DNA of 8,550 bases from Bacteroidia bacterium (GTDB lineage Bacteria > Bacteroidota > Bacteroidia > Bacteroidales > Azobacteroidaceae). Position numbers and translations under genes: made by a program. The stretch is taken from the NCBI GenBank assembly GCA_025999255.1, contig BNXB01000060.1, positions 1 through 8,550 on the forward strand, given 5' to 3'. The notes below the pieces were generated by a model. The model searched no databases, was not told where the DNA came from, and saw only the letters and a list, made by a program, of their open reading frames with translations. Numbering within the stretch: position 1 is the first letter of the stretch; each line of letters opens with the position of its first letter. Positions 1-7,143 of the stretch are shown here, piece by piece.

Positions 1-169
1 TGTGGAACCGGTTAGAACCGGTAGAAAATACCCGCGAATAAAGAAAGTGAGAAAAATGCATGGAAAATATCTTACGCTAACAAACTATAAAAGAGCTATA
101 TGAAGATTAACTTAATGACATTGTGCTAAAGCATACGGTTAATAAAGTGCCGTCCCATGCGGGACTAAT
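1..169. other. Left-edge region, no gene assigned
   Basis: No coding region can be supported here. Three frames are open at the edge. Forward frame 3 ends at TAA 39-41 (tail WNRLEPVENTRE) and has codon use like the genes in this window. Forward frame 2 ends at TGA 101-103 with a very basic tail. A reverse frame is open from an ATG at 61-59 to the edge. Any of these could be the end or start of a neighbouring gene, with frame 3 slightly preferred on codon choice. GAACCGGT occurs twice, 10 bases apart (5-12 and 15-22). Confidence 0.3.
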
Positions 170-195
170 TTTGAAATCTAAAATCAAAACCGTAT
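133..195. repeat. Nested inverted repeats around the GH3 promoter
   Basis: An outer 8-base inverted repeat, ATACGGTT (133-140) and AACCGTAT (188-195), encloses a small hairpin GTCCC-ATGC-GGGAC (152-165). The right outer arm overlaps the first bases of the -7 box of the promoter at 170-200. It could be the terminator of an upstream gene, since a short T-run follows at 195-199, or an operator-like site on the GH3 promoter. The sequence does not decide between these. Confidence 0.35.
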
Positions 196-200
196 TTTTG
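170..200 (+). promoter_or_regulatory. Bacteroidota-type promoter of the GH3 gene
   Basis: TTTG at 170-173 and TATTTTTG at 193-200 match the Bacteroides consensus TTTG (-33) and TAnnTTTG (-7). The spacer is 19 bases, within the usual 19-21. Transcription would start near 206-208, giving a leader of about 17 bases before the ATG at 224. This is the only promoter in the window where both boxes match fully. Confidence 0.72.
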
Positions 201-223
201 TCATTCATTAATTTCCAATCGGA

Positions 224-1747
224 ATGTTGTCTGAAAAAATTGCACTTCGGTTATTTGCTTCACGATTGAAAAGTATTGCCCGGTTTGAGCAATACCCTGA
301 AGTTGTTCAATCAGAACAACTTAAATCTCTGGTCGAAACAGCAAAGGATACCGAATGGGGAAGAAAATACAAATACGGCGAAATCCGGAATTATGATGAT
401 TTTGTTTCCCGCGTACCTATCAGTGACTACGAACACATACATCCATACATACGCCGGATGATGGAAGGGGAAGATAATATTTTATGGCCCGAAAAAGTGC
501 AATGGTTTGCCCAGTCTTCCGGAACGACGAACGGCAAAAGCAAATTTATTCCGGTAACCCCCAGTTCATTGCAAAAATGCCACTACCGCGGGGGAAAAGA
601 TGTCGTATCGACTTATCTTAATAATGTTCCGGAAAGCAGGCTTTTTTCAGGGAAAGCGCTCGTTCTGGGCGGAAGCCACAAACCCGTAGCCCATAATGAA
701 TTTGTAAAAAAAGGCGATCTTTCGGCAATCCTGATACAAAACATCAACCCTCTGGCAAACCTTTACCGTACTCCTTCGAAAAAAATAATCCTGATGGACG
801 AGTGGGAAGCCAAACTGGAAGCAATCTGTAAACACACCATCAATAAGAACGTCACAAGCCTGTCCGGAGTCCCGTCATGGTTTCTTGTCCTTATCAAAAA
901 AATACTGGAATATACCGGAAAACATCATCTTACCGATATATGGCCTAATCTGGAAGTATTTTTCCACGGAGGTGTCAGTTTCAAACCTTATGAAGAACAA
1001 TACAAAAATTTAATTCCGTCTTCTAAAATGCGTTATCTGGAGACTTATAATGCTTCGGAAGGGTTCTTTTCTCTTCAGAACGATTTCAACGATCCGTCCA
1101 TGTTACTGCTTCTGGATTATGGTATTTTTTATGAATTCATCCCAATTGAAGAATTACAATCCGAAAATCCGAAAACCTACCCTCTCGAATCAGTCGAAAC
1201 AGGTCGTAATTATGCTGTTGTAATGAGCAGTAACAACGGTCTTTGGAGATACAAGATAGGTGATACGGTGATGTTTACAAATAAAAATCCATTTAAAATT
1301 GTCGTCACGGGGAGAACCCGGAACTTTATCAATGCTTTCGGAGAAGAACTGATGGTGGACAATGCCGAAAGAGCAATCCTGAAGGCCTGCGAAAAAACAA
1401 GAAGTATAGTAAGAGAATATACAGTAGCCCCGGTCTATATGTCGCAGGAAATGAAAGGCCGGCATCAATGGCTGATTGAATTTACTACTCTTCCTACTTC
1501 TTTAGAAGACTTTGCATTACAACTTGACAATGCGTTGAAAGAACTGAATTCCGATTATGAGGCCAAACGCTACAAGAATATTACCCTGGAAATGCCGGAA
1601 ATCACCGTCTCCAAACCAAATCTTTTTTACGAGTGGCTGGAATCCAAAGGAAAACTGGGAGGACAACATAAAATACCACGGTTGAGCAATAACCGGGAAA
1701 TTATGGATTCACTACAACACTTCGCTTCCGGGAAGAACTTCTTTTGA
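224..1747 (+). CDS. GH3-family acyl-adenylating enzyme (GH3 auxin-responsive promoter family)
   Basis: The 507-residue protein belongs to the GH3 family of the ANL adenylating superfamily, which activates a carboxylic acid with ATP and, in plants, joins it to an amino acid. The nucleotide-binding motifs are visible: [10 protein letters not shown] (98-107, phosphate-binding loop), YNASEG (275-280), and YKIGD (343-347) within [22 protein letters not shown] (364-376) follows as the hinge to the C-terminal lobe. The C-lobe ends with [11 protein letters not shown] (477-487), where family members carry a conserved lysine region. It is shorter than plant GH3 proteins (about 600 residues) and close to bacterial members. 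There is no signal peptide, so it is cytoplasmic. The ATG at 224 is chosen because a well-formed promoter ends 24 bases upstream. The last 36 bases overlap metG on the other strand. The substrate is unknown: the plant name 'auxin-responsive' says nothing about the bacterial role. Confidence 0.88.
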   Translation: MLSEKIALRLFASRLKSIARFEQYPEVVQSEQLKSLVETAKDTEWGRKYKYGEIRNYDDFVSRVPISDYEHIHPYIRRMMEGEDNILWPEKVQWFAQSSGTTNGKSKFIPVTPSSLQKCHYRGGKDVVSTYLNNVPESRLFSGKALVLGGSHKPVAHNEFVKKGDLSAILIQNINPLANLYRTPSKKIILMDEWEAKLEAICKHTINKNVTSLSGVPSWFLVLIKKILEYTGKHHLTDIWPNLEVFFHGGVSFKPYEEQYKNLIPSSKMRYLETYNASEGFFSLQNDFNDPSMLLLLDYGIFYEFIPIEELQSENPKTYPLESVETGRNYAVVMSSNNGLWRYKIGDTVMFTNKNPFKIVVTGRTRNFINAFGEELMVDNAERAILKACEKTRSIVREYTVAPVYMSQEMKGRHQWLIEFTTLPTSLEDFALQLDNALKELNSDYEAKRYKNITLEMPEITVSKPNLFYEWLESKGKLGGQHKIPRLSNNREIMDSLQHFASGKNFF

Positions 1748-3748
1748 AGGCTGTACAACAGACAGACTTCCGTCGACATTCCGGGCAGACAGGATCATTC
1801 CCTGGGATTCAATTCCACGTATTTTCCGAGGCTCCAGATTCGCAATGAAACAAATCTGCTTCCCTACCAAATCTTCGGGATTATAATGTTCCGCTATACC
1901 CGAAAGGATTGTCCGGCCGCCCAATCCGTCGTCAATCTTGAATTGTAACAATTTATCGGCCTTGGGGACTTTCTGACATTCCAGCACTTTCCCGACGCGG
2001 ATATCCAGTTTGGAAAAATCATCGAAAACAACATTATTTTTTTGAGGCTTTGCCCGGTGTTCTCTCTGTTCATTGGCTTTTTTAGTATCCAACAATTTCT
2101 GTACCTGCCTTTCAACCGTTTCATCCTCAATCTTTTCAAACAACAACTCCGGCTGGTTCAAAACATGTCCGGACGACAACAAATCAATCCGTCCCAACTG
2201 CGACCATTGCAAGTCTGACTTGTTAATAAATTGCTTGATTTTACCGGAAGAAGACGGCAAAAACGGTTCGAAAACAATTGCCAGATTAGCTGTTATCTGC
2301 ATACTGATATTCAATACGGTAGCAGTACGAAGCATATCGGTCTTCACCAATTTCCAGGGTTCGGTATCAGCCAGGTACTTGTTACCTATTCTGGCAAGAT
2401 TCATCGCTTCTTTCAACGCCTCCCGGAAACGGTAATTTCGCAAATAATTTTCAAGCTCCGACTTAACCGCAACAAATTCGGTCAATGTCGTTTTGTCATA
2501 ATCGGTAAACTCTCCGCAAACAGGGATTTTTCCCTCAAAATATTTATGAGTTAAAACCATTGCCCGGTTTATAAAATTCCCGAGAACAGCTACCAATTCG
2601 TTATTATTTCTCGCCTGGAAATCCTTCCATGTAAAATCATTGTCTTTTGTTTCCGGAGCATTTGCAGTTAAAACATAACGCAAAACATCCTGCTTCCCGG
2701 GAAAATCTTCCAGATATTCATGTAACCAGACAGCCCAGTTACGGGAAGTAGAAATTTTATCCCCTTCAAGATTCAAAAACTCATTTGCAGGAACATTCTC
2801 AGGCAAAATAAAACTCCCTTCCGCCTTCAACATCGCAGGAAATACAATACAATGAAATACAATATTATCTTTCCCGATAAAATGGACTAATTTCGTATCT
2901 TCATGTTTCCACCATTTTTCCCACTCATCCGTTAACTCAATCGTATTTGAAATATAACCGATTGGCGCATCAAACCAAACATACAAAACTTTTCCTTCGG
3001 CGTCGGCGACCGGAACAGGGACGCCCCAATCAAGATCCCGGCTCACGGCACGCGGTTGCAGGCCCATGTCCAACCAGGATTTACATTGCCCGTAAACATT
3101 GGTCTTCCACTCTTTATGATCTTCCAGAATCCATTTCTTTAACCACGGCTCATGCTTATCCAACGGCAAATACCAATGCTTGGTTTCCTTCAACACCGGA
3201 ATACTTCCGCTAATTGCCGATTTGGGATGAATCAAATCAAGCGGACTCAAAGAGGTCCCGCAGGATTCGCATTGATCGCCATAAGCACGCTCATTCCCGC
3301 AATGAGGACATTTTCCCGTAATATAACGATCGGCCAGAAATTGCTTCGCTTCCTCATCATAATACTGTTCCGACGTTTTCTCTACAAATTCACCTTTTTC
3401 ATAGAGTTTACGGAAAAAATCAGACGCCGTTTTATAATGAATTTTTGACGTCGTACGGGAATAAATATCAAAAGAAATACCAAAATCCTCAAAAGACTTT
3501 TTGATGATGTAATGAAACTTATCTACCACATCCTGAGGCGTTACACCTTCCGCCTTTGCCTTCAAAGCAATGGGAACACCATGTTCGTCCGAGCCCCCGA
3601 TGAACAAAACATCTTCTCCTTTGAGACGAAGGTAACGGGCATAGATATCGGCAGGGACATAAACTCCGGCTAAGTGTCCGATATGGACAGGACCATTTGC
3701 ATACGGTAAAGCCGAGGTAATCAGTGTTCTATTAAATACTTTGTCCAT
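1712..3748 (-). CDS. metG: Methionine--tRNA ligase (MetRS)
   Basis: This 678-residue cytoplasmic class I aminoacyl-tRNA synthetase charges tRNA-Met with methionine using ATP. The catalytic domain shows HIGH at 22-25 (in [14 protein letters not shown]) and GGSDEHG at 51-57. A zinc knuckle has cysteines 147, 150, 160 and 163. The KMSKS-equivalent loop reads KISTS (331-335), a variant I associate with Bacteroidota MetRS. An alpha-helical anticodon-binding domain follows, with NFINRAM near 391-397 and EPW near 463-465. A Lys/Glu-rich linker (about 540-572) leads to a C-terminal OB-fold tRNA-binding domain (about 574-678, [15 protein letters not shown]...[11 protein letters not shown]), which dimerises the enzyme in homologues. 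Length and domains match full-length bacterial MetG. The start has a good -7 box 26 bases upstream. It diverges from the DUF2851 gene and overlaps the GH3 gene tail to tail. Confidence 0.97.
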   Translation of the reverse strand: MDKVFNRTLITSALPYANGPVHIGHLAGVYVPADIYARYLRLKGEDVLFIGGSDEHGVPIALKAKAEGVTPQDVVDKFHYIIKKSFEDFGISFDIYSRTTSKIHYKTASDFFRKLYEKGEFVEKTSEQYYDEEAKQFLADRYITGKCPHCGNERAYGDQCESCGTSLSPLDLIHPKSAISGSIPVLKETKHWYLPLDKHEPWLKKWILEDHKEWKTNVYGQCKSWLDMGLQPRAVSRDLDWGVPVPVADAEGKVLYVWFDAPIGYISNTIELTDEWEKWWKHEDTKLVHFIGKDNIVFHCIVFPAMLKAEGSFILPENVPANEFLNLEGDKISTSRNWAVWLHEYLEDFPGKQDVLRYVLTANAPETKDNDFTWKDFQARNNNELVAVLGNFINRAMVLTHKYFEGKIPVCGEFTDYDKTTLTEFVAVKSELENYLRNYRFREALKEAMNLARIGNKYLADTEPWKLVKTDMLRTATVLNISMQITANLAIVFEPFLPSSSGKIKQFINKSDLQWSQLGRIDLLSSGHVLNQPELLFEKIEDETVERQVQKLLDTKKANEQREHRAKPQKNNVVFDDFSKLDIRVGKVLECQKVPKADKLLQFKIDDGLGGRTILSGIAEHYNPEDLVGKQICFIANLEPRKIRGIESQGMILSARNVDGSLSVVQPSKEVLPGSEVL

Positions 3749-3773
3749 AAAAACAAATTCAAAAATTAGGATG

Positions 3774-3781
3774 CAAAGATA
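3774..3781 (-). promoter_or_regulatory. Probable -7 box of metG
   Basis: On the minus strand these bases read TATCTTTG, a full match to TAnnTTTG. They lie 26 bases upstream of the metG ATG, predicting a start of transcription near 3767 and a leader of about 20 bases. No TTTG -33 box is found at the usual spacing. The upstream region is a T/A-rich tract instead. Confidence 0.5.
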
Positions 3782-3805
3782 CGTTTTTTTTCAATATTTT
3801 TTCAC

Positions 3806-3813
3806 TATCTTTG
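3806..3813 (+). promoter_or_regulatory. Probable -7 box of the DUF2851 gene
   Basis: TATCTTTG fully matches TAnnTTTG and lies 36 bases upstream of the ATG at 3850. The expected -33 position (about 3781-3786) falls at the start of a T-run and has no TTTG. That position directly abuts the metG -7 box, so polymerase could hardly occupy both promoters at once. Confidence 0.5.
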
Positions 3814-3849
3814 TAAGATGATAAACCAAAACCGAATAAATTTACCAAA

Positions 3850-5118
3850 ATGGAAACCTTATTGCATTATGTCTGGAAATACAAGTTGTATAAAATTTCC
3901 GCTCTGAAAACTACCGATGGATATCCTGTCGAAATTGTTGATCCCGGTCTTCCGAATACCAATGCCGGCCCGGATTTTTTCAATGCCAAGATTAAAATAA
4001 ACAACCGGCTCTGGGCCGGAAATGTAGAAATTCACAGTCGTTCGTCCGATTGGTTTCTTCACAGACATGAACAGGACAAATCCTATAATTCCGTAATACT
4101 TCACGTCATCGAAATTAAAAACCAGGAACGTATTTCCGACCAAAACGGTAGAATTATCCCACAACTGATACTTGAAATCCCGGAACAAATCAAAGAAAAT
4201 TATGAATACCTGTTGAAGCGGGATTCGGCAATCCCCTGTAAAGAAAGAATCCGGGAAATTCCGACAATCTATCTTTCCGACTGGAAAAATGCCTTGCTTA
4301 CGGAACGACTGGAAAGAAAAACAACAGACATCGAAACCCTGTTGAATGAACACTCAGGCGATTGGAACGAAACTTTTTATATCATACTGGCCCGTAATTT
4401 TGGTTTCGGCATCAATAACGACGCTTTCGAGCGACTGGCGAAGTCCCTTCCCCTCAAATACATCCTGAAACATAAAAATTCGGAACTGCAAGTAGAAGCC
4501 TTGTTTTTCGGTCAGGCAGGACTTTTAGAAGAAGAAATCGACGATCCTTATTTCATATCTTTGAAAAAGGAATACCGGTTCCTGAAAAATAAATACCAAC
4601 TCCGGGGACTGGAACACCATCTGTTCAAAAGTCTGAGAATACGACCCAACAATTTCCCCCATATCAAAATCGCTCAATTGGCATCATTTGCACGAACGAT
4701 AGAAACCCTGTTTTCAAAAATCCTGAAAATAGAAAAGCCGGAAGAAATTCTCCGGTTTTTTCATACAAAAATACCGGATTACTGGTTAACACATTATCAT
4801 TTCGAAAAACAATCCGTAAAAAAAGAAAAACAACTGGGGAATTCCGCCATCAACCTTATTGTAATTAATACAATAAGTCCTGTAATAATTACTTACGGGA
4901 AAAAGAAACAACAGTATCTTCTGGTTGAAAAAGGAATCCGGCTCTTATCCTCCGCTCCTCCCGAAAAAAATTCCATAACAAACTTATTCCGGAATACCGG
5001 GATAGAAAATTCAAATGCAAGTGATTCGCAGGCATTAATCCAGTTGAAAAATGAATATTGCGACAAAAAGAAATGCATTTTTTGTCGCATCGGACATAAA
5101 CTCTTATCAAAGATATAA
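3850..5118 (+). CDS. DUF2851 family protein
   Basis: The 422-residue protein is recognised as DUF2851, a family of unknown function that I know from Bacteroidota. The N-terminal part carries its hallmark blocks: GPDFFNA (40-46) and GNVEIHSRSSDWFLHRH (57-73), a cluster of Asp, Glu and His (D42, E60, H62, D67, H71, H73) that looks like a metal or catalytic site. The middle is mostly helical, with FGFGINNDAFERLAKSLP (184-201) and EALFFGQAGLL (216-226). The C-terminal end has a cysteine cluster, C404, C409 and C412, in YCDKKKCIFCRIGH, which may bind a metal. No signal peptide or membrane segment is seen, so it is probably cytoplasmic. It diverges from metG, and a 93-base gap separates it from the lipoprotein gene downstream. 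A nuclease-like fold is conceivable from the PD...ExH pattern, but that is inference. Confidence 0.85.
   Translation: METLLHYVWKYKLYKISALKTTDGYPVEIVDPGLPNTNAGPDFFNAKIKINNRLWAGNVEIHSRSSDWFLHRHEQDKSYNSVILHVIEIKNQERISDQNGRIIPQLILEIPEQIKENYEYLLKRDSAIPCKERIREIPTIYLSDWKNALLTERLERKTTDIETLLNEHSGDWNETFYIILARNFGFGINNDAFERLAKSLPLKYILKHKNSELQVEALFFGQAGLLEEEIDDPYFISLKKEYRFLKNKYQLRGLEHHLFKSLRIRPNNFPHIKIAQLASFARTIETLFSKILKIEKPEEILRFFHTKIPDYWLTHYHFEKQSVKKEKQLGNSAINLIVINTISPVIITYGKKKQQYLLVEKGIRLLSSAPPEKNSITNLFRNTGIENSNASDSQALIQLKNEYCDKKKCIFCRIGHKLLSKI
5059..5089 (+). repeat. Hairpin inside the end of the DUF2851 gene
   Basis: TGCGACAAAAA (5059-5069) and TTTTTGTCGCA (5079-5089) form an 11-bp perfect stem, extended by one G-U pair, around a loop of about 7 bases. 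It lies within the codons for the C-terminal cysteine cluster, ending 29 bases before the end of the coding region. The T-run is inside the stem rather than after it, so it is not a standard terminator. Confidence 0.5.
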
Positions 5119-5128
5119 ATAAATTCGT

Positions 5129-5136
5129 TACTTTTG
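5129..5136 (+). promoter_or_regulatory. Probable -7 box upstream of the Ig-like lipoprotein gene
   Basis: TACTTTTG fully matches TAnnTTTG, 11 bases past the DUF2851 stop. It predicts a start of transcription near 5143 and a leader of roughly 70 bases to the ATG at 5212. No TTTG -33 box is seen at the right spacing; that position falls in the last codons of the DUF2851 gene. Confidence 0.4.
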
Positions 5137-5152
5137 CGAACAATAATCACGG

Positions 5153-5193
5153 TAACCGTCAGGGCTTAAAATTTTAAGCCCTGAGGGAGGTTA
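5153..5193 (+). repeat. 26-bp perfect palindrome with outer stem in the leader of the lipoprotein gene
   Basis: Bases 5159-5184 are a perfect palindrome: each half begins TCAGGGCTTAA and the centre is AATT. As RNA it forms an 11-bp stem with a four-base loop. TAACC (5153-5157) and GGTTA (5189-5193) add an outer 5-bp stem across an uneven internal loop. A smaller ACGGT-A-ACCGT repeat (5149-5159) abuts it and competes for the same bases. No T-run follows, so it is a poor intrinsic terminator. It could be a structured leader, an mRNA stabiliser at the DUF2851 3' end, or a dyad operator. Confidence 0.6.
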
Positions 5194-5211
5194 TTAATTC
5201 GCAGATATTAA

Positions 5212-7143
5212 ATGAAATTTTTAAAAAACGGCCTATTTGCATTTGTCTCGCTTGCATTTGTCTCATTTCTGATTTATGCTTGTGCCAGGCCCGGAATGCC
5301 TCAGGGTGGGCTTGACGATCTCACGCCTCCGCACTATGTAAGCAGTAAACCGAAACCTGATGCCATTAATTTCCGGGGAAATAAGATCGAAATTATCTTT
5401 GATGAATTAGTCAACGTCGAAAAGCCCGGGGAAAAAGTAATTATCACCCCTCCCCAGAAAAAAAATCCCGTTATTCAGTCCATTGGGAAAAAGGTTACGG
5501 TGGAACTGAAAGACACACTGATGCCAAATACAACTTACACTTTCGACTTCACGGATGCAATTGTCGATAATAACGAAAAAAACGTTCTGGAAAATTTCTC
5601 ATTCGCATTTTCAACAGGAGAAATTGTGGACTCATTGATGATCGGAGGATTATTATTTAACGCAGAAAACCTGGAACCAATGCCGGGAATCATGGTTGGA
5701 CTTCACAGTAATATGAGTGATACGGCTTTTACGACCATCCCTTTTTTAAGGACAACAAAGACCAACGAACTCGGACAGTTCCGGATTCGGAATGTTTCTC
5801 CCGGAACTTATCATATATTTGCCCTGAATGATCTGAATCGTGACTATAAGTTCGACCAACCCGGAGAAGACATTGCATTTCTCGATAGTGTTTTTGTCCC
5901 TTCATTCGAACCCGCAATGCGCATCGATACCGTCTGGAAAGACAGCATTACAGTCGATACTATCAAAGAAGTAAAATACACCCGGTTTACTCCCGACGAC
6001 ATCAGGTTGTTTCTATTCAAGGAAGATTTTGAACGGCAGTTCTTATCACGTCCCCTACGGAATGAGTATTCTATGGTATTCAATTTCAATTCTGCAAAAC
6101 AACTGGAGCCGACATTTTCTTTATTGAACCAGGGAGCGGGAGCCAACGACTGGGCAATTCCGGAACGTGCCAACGATGGAAAATCCATCACCTTGTGGAT
6201 AAAAGATTCTCTGATCTATAATACCGATAGTCTTATGATTGAAGTCGAGTATCTGAAAAGCGACTCTCTGAATCAACTTGTCCATGCTACCGATACCTTC
6301 AACATGATACTGAAGAAAAAAACAGAAAAAAAGAAAGATAAAAAGGAAGCGGAAAAGATTAATTTTCTGGAAGTTAATTTCTCAATGCAAGGGAGCGTTG
6401 ATGTTTTCGATACTGCGAAAATCGTCTTTGGAGAGCCGGTTCCAAACATCGACTTAAGTAAAATAATTATCGAAGAAAAAGTAGATACCCTGTGGGAACC
6501 GGTTCAGCTTCCCGTTGTACAGGATAGTCTTAACCCACGGCTTTTCTATATCGATCCAAAATGGGCTTATGAGAAAGAATACCGGATAAGTATCGATTCT
6601 GCAAGTATTTACAGTCTTTATGGAAAGTGGAACGATAAACTTCAATCGCAATTCAAATTTAAAAAGAATTCCGATTACGGACACCTCTATGTCTCAATCA
6701 ACGGAAACAGGTTCGACGGATTCGGCGAACTTCTTGATAATGGAGATAAAGTCGTCAGAAAATCAAAAATAATCGACGGAGAGTTAATTTTTATTAATCT
6801 TAAACCAGGAAAATACTATTTACGTTATATAGAAGATGCTAATGGCGACGGGAAATGGACAACCGGCAATTATGTGGGGAAACAACAACCCGAAACCGTA
6901 TATTATTATCCCGGTTTGTTTGAAATCAAACAGAATTTTGAATTTGAGCAAACAGAACCGTGGAATGTCAGTGAAACCCCGGTGGAAAAACAAAAACCAT
7001 TGGATATTATAAAAAATAAACCGAAAGAGAAAAAAACAAAACAAAGTGTAAATGCAAGTACTAATACGAGCAATAATACTAACCGTGGAAATAGTATTCA
7101 AAACAGGAATGGTAGCAACTCAAGAATTCAAATGCCGGAATAA
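5212..7143 (+). CDS. Predicted lipoprotein with bacterial Ig-like (SbsA/Big_5-type) domain
   Basis: The 643-residue protein begins with a lipoprotein signal peptide: basic start MKFLKNG, hydrophobic core about 8-22 and lipobox IYAC with C24 as the lipidated residue. It should sit on the periplasmic or outer face of the envelope. Residues about 38-137 (from TPP...KPKPDAINFRGNKIEIIFDELV to NFSFAFSTGE) look like the SbsA-type Ig-like domain common in Bacteroidota lipoproteins. Next comes a carboxypeptidase-regulatory-like beta segment (about 143-230) with GQFRIRNVSPGTYHIFALND. A similar segment recurs near the C-terminus (about 520-580, LKPGKYYLRYIEDANGDGKW). DLNRDYKFD (207-215) and DANGDGKW (542-549) resemble Ca-binding loops. 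A Lys/Glu-rich charged linker (368-382) separates the two halves. The last 55 residues or so are a Lys, then Asn/Ser-rich low-complexity tail. The end overlaps the DUF3108 gene by 35 bases if that gene starts at 7109. The exact role is unknown; a structural or scaffold function in the envelope is inferred. Confidence 0.8.
   Translation: MKFLKNGLFAFVSLAFVSFLIYACARPGMPQGGLDDLTPPHYVSSKPKPDAINFRGNKIEIIFDELVNVEKPGEKVIITPPQKKNPVIQSIGKKVTVELKDTLMPNTTYTFDFTDAIVDNNEKNVLENFSFAFSTGEIVDSLMIGGLLFNAENLEPMPGIMVGLHSNMSDTAFTTIPFLRTTKTNELGQFRIRNVSPGTYHIFALNDLNRDYKFDQPGEDIAFLDSVFVPSFEPAMRIDTVWKDSITVDTIKEVKYTRFTPDDIRLFLFKEDFERQFLSRPLRNEYSMVFNFNSAKQLEPTFSLLNQGAGANDWAIPERANDGKSITLWIKDSLIYNTDSLMIEVEYLKSDSLNQLVHATDTFNMILKKKTEKKKDKKEAEKINFLEVNFSMQGSVDVFDTAKIVFGEPVPNIDLSKIIIEEKVDTLWEPVQLPVVQDSLNPRLFYIDPKWAYEKEYRISIDSASIYSLYGKWNDKLQSQFKFKKNSDYGHLYVSINGNRFDGFGELLDNGDKVVRKSKIIDGELIFINLKPGKYYLRYIEDANGDGKWTTGNYVGKQQPETVYYYPGLFEIKQNFEFEQTEPWNVSETPVEKQKPLDIIKNKPKEKKTKQSVNASTNTSNNTNRGNSIQNRNGSNSRIQMPE

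Noticed and set aside
329..1747. Plant-like or horizontally acquired origin of the GH3 gene
   Set aside because: Codon use resembles its neighbours, it has a native-type promoter, and bacterial members of this length are common in Bacteroidota.
2073..3448. Several plus-strand open frames of 88-120 codons
   Set aside because: They are opposite-strand shadows of metG, which is certain.
3859..4353. 164-codon open frame on the minus strand
   Set aside because: It lies wholly inside the DUF2851 gene, whose family motifs are clear, and shows no recognisable domain or promoter.
7052..7108. Extra N-terminal stretch of the DUF3108 frame
   Set aside because: It reads through DNA that encodes the low-complexity tail of the lipoprotein in another frame and only lengthens the part before the signal peptide.
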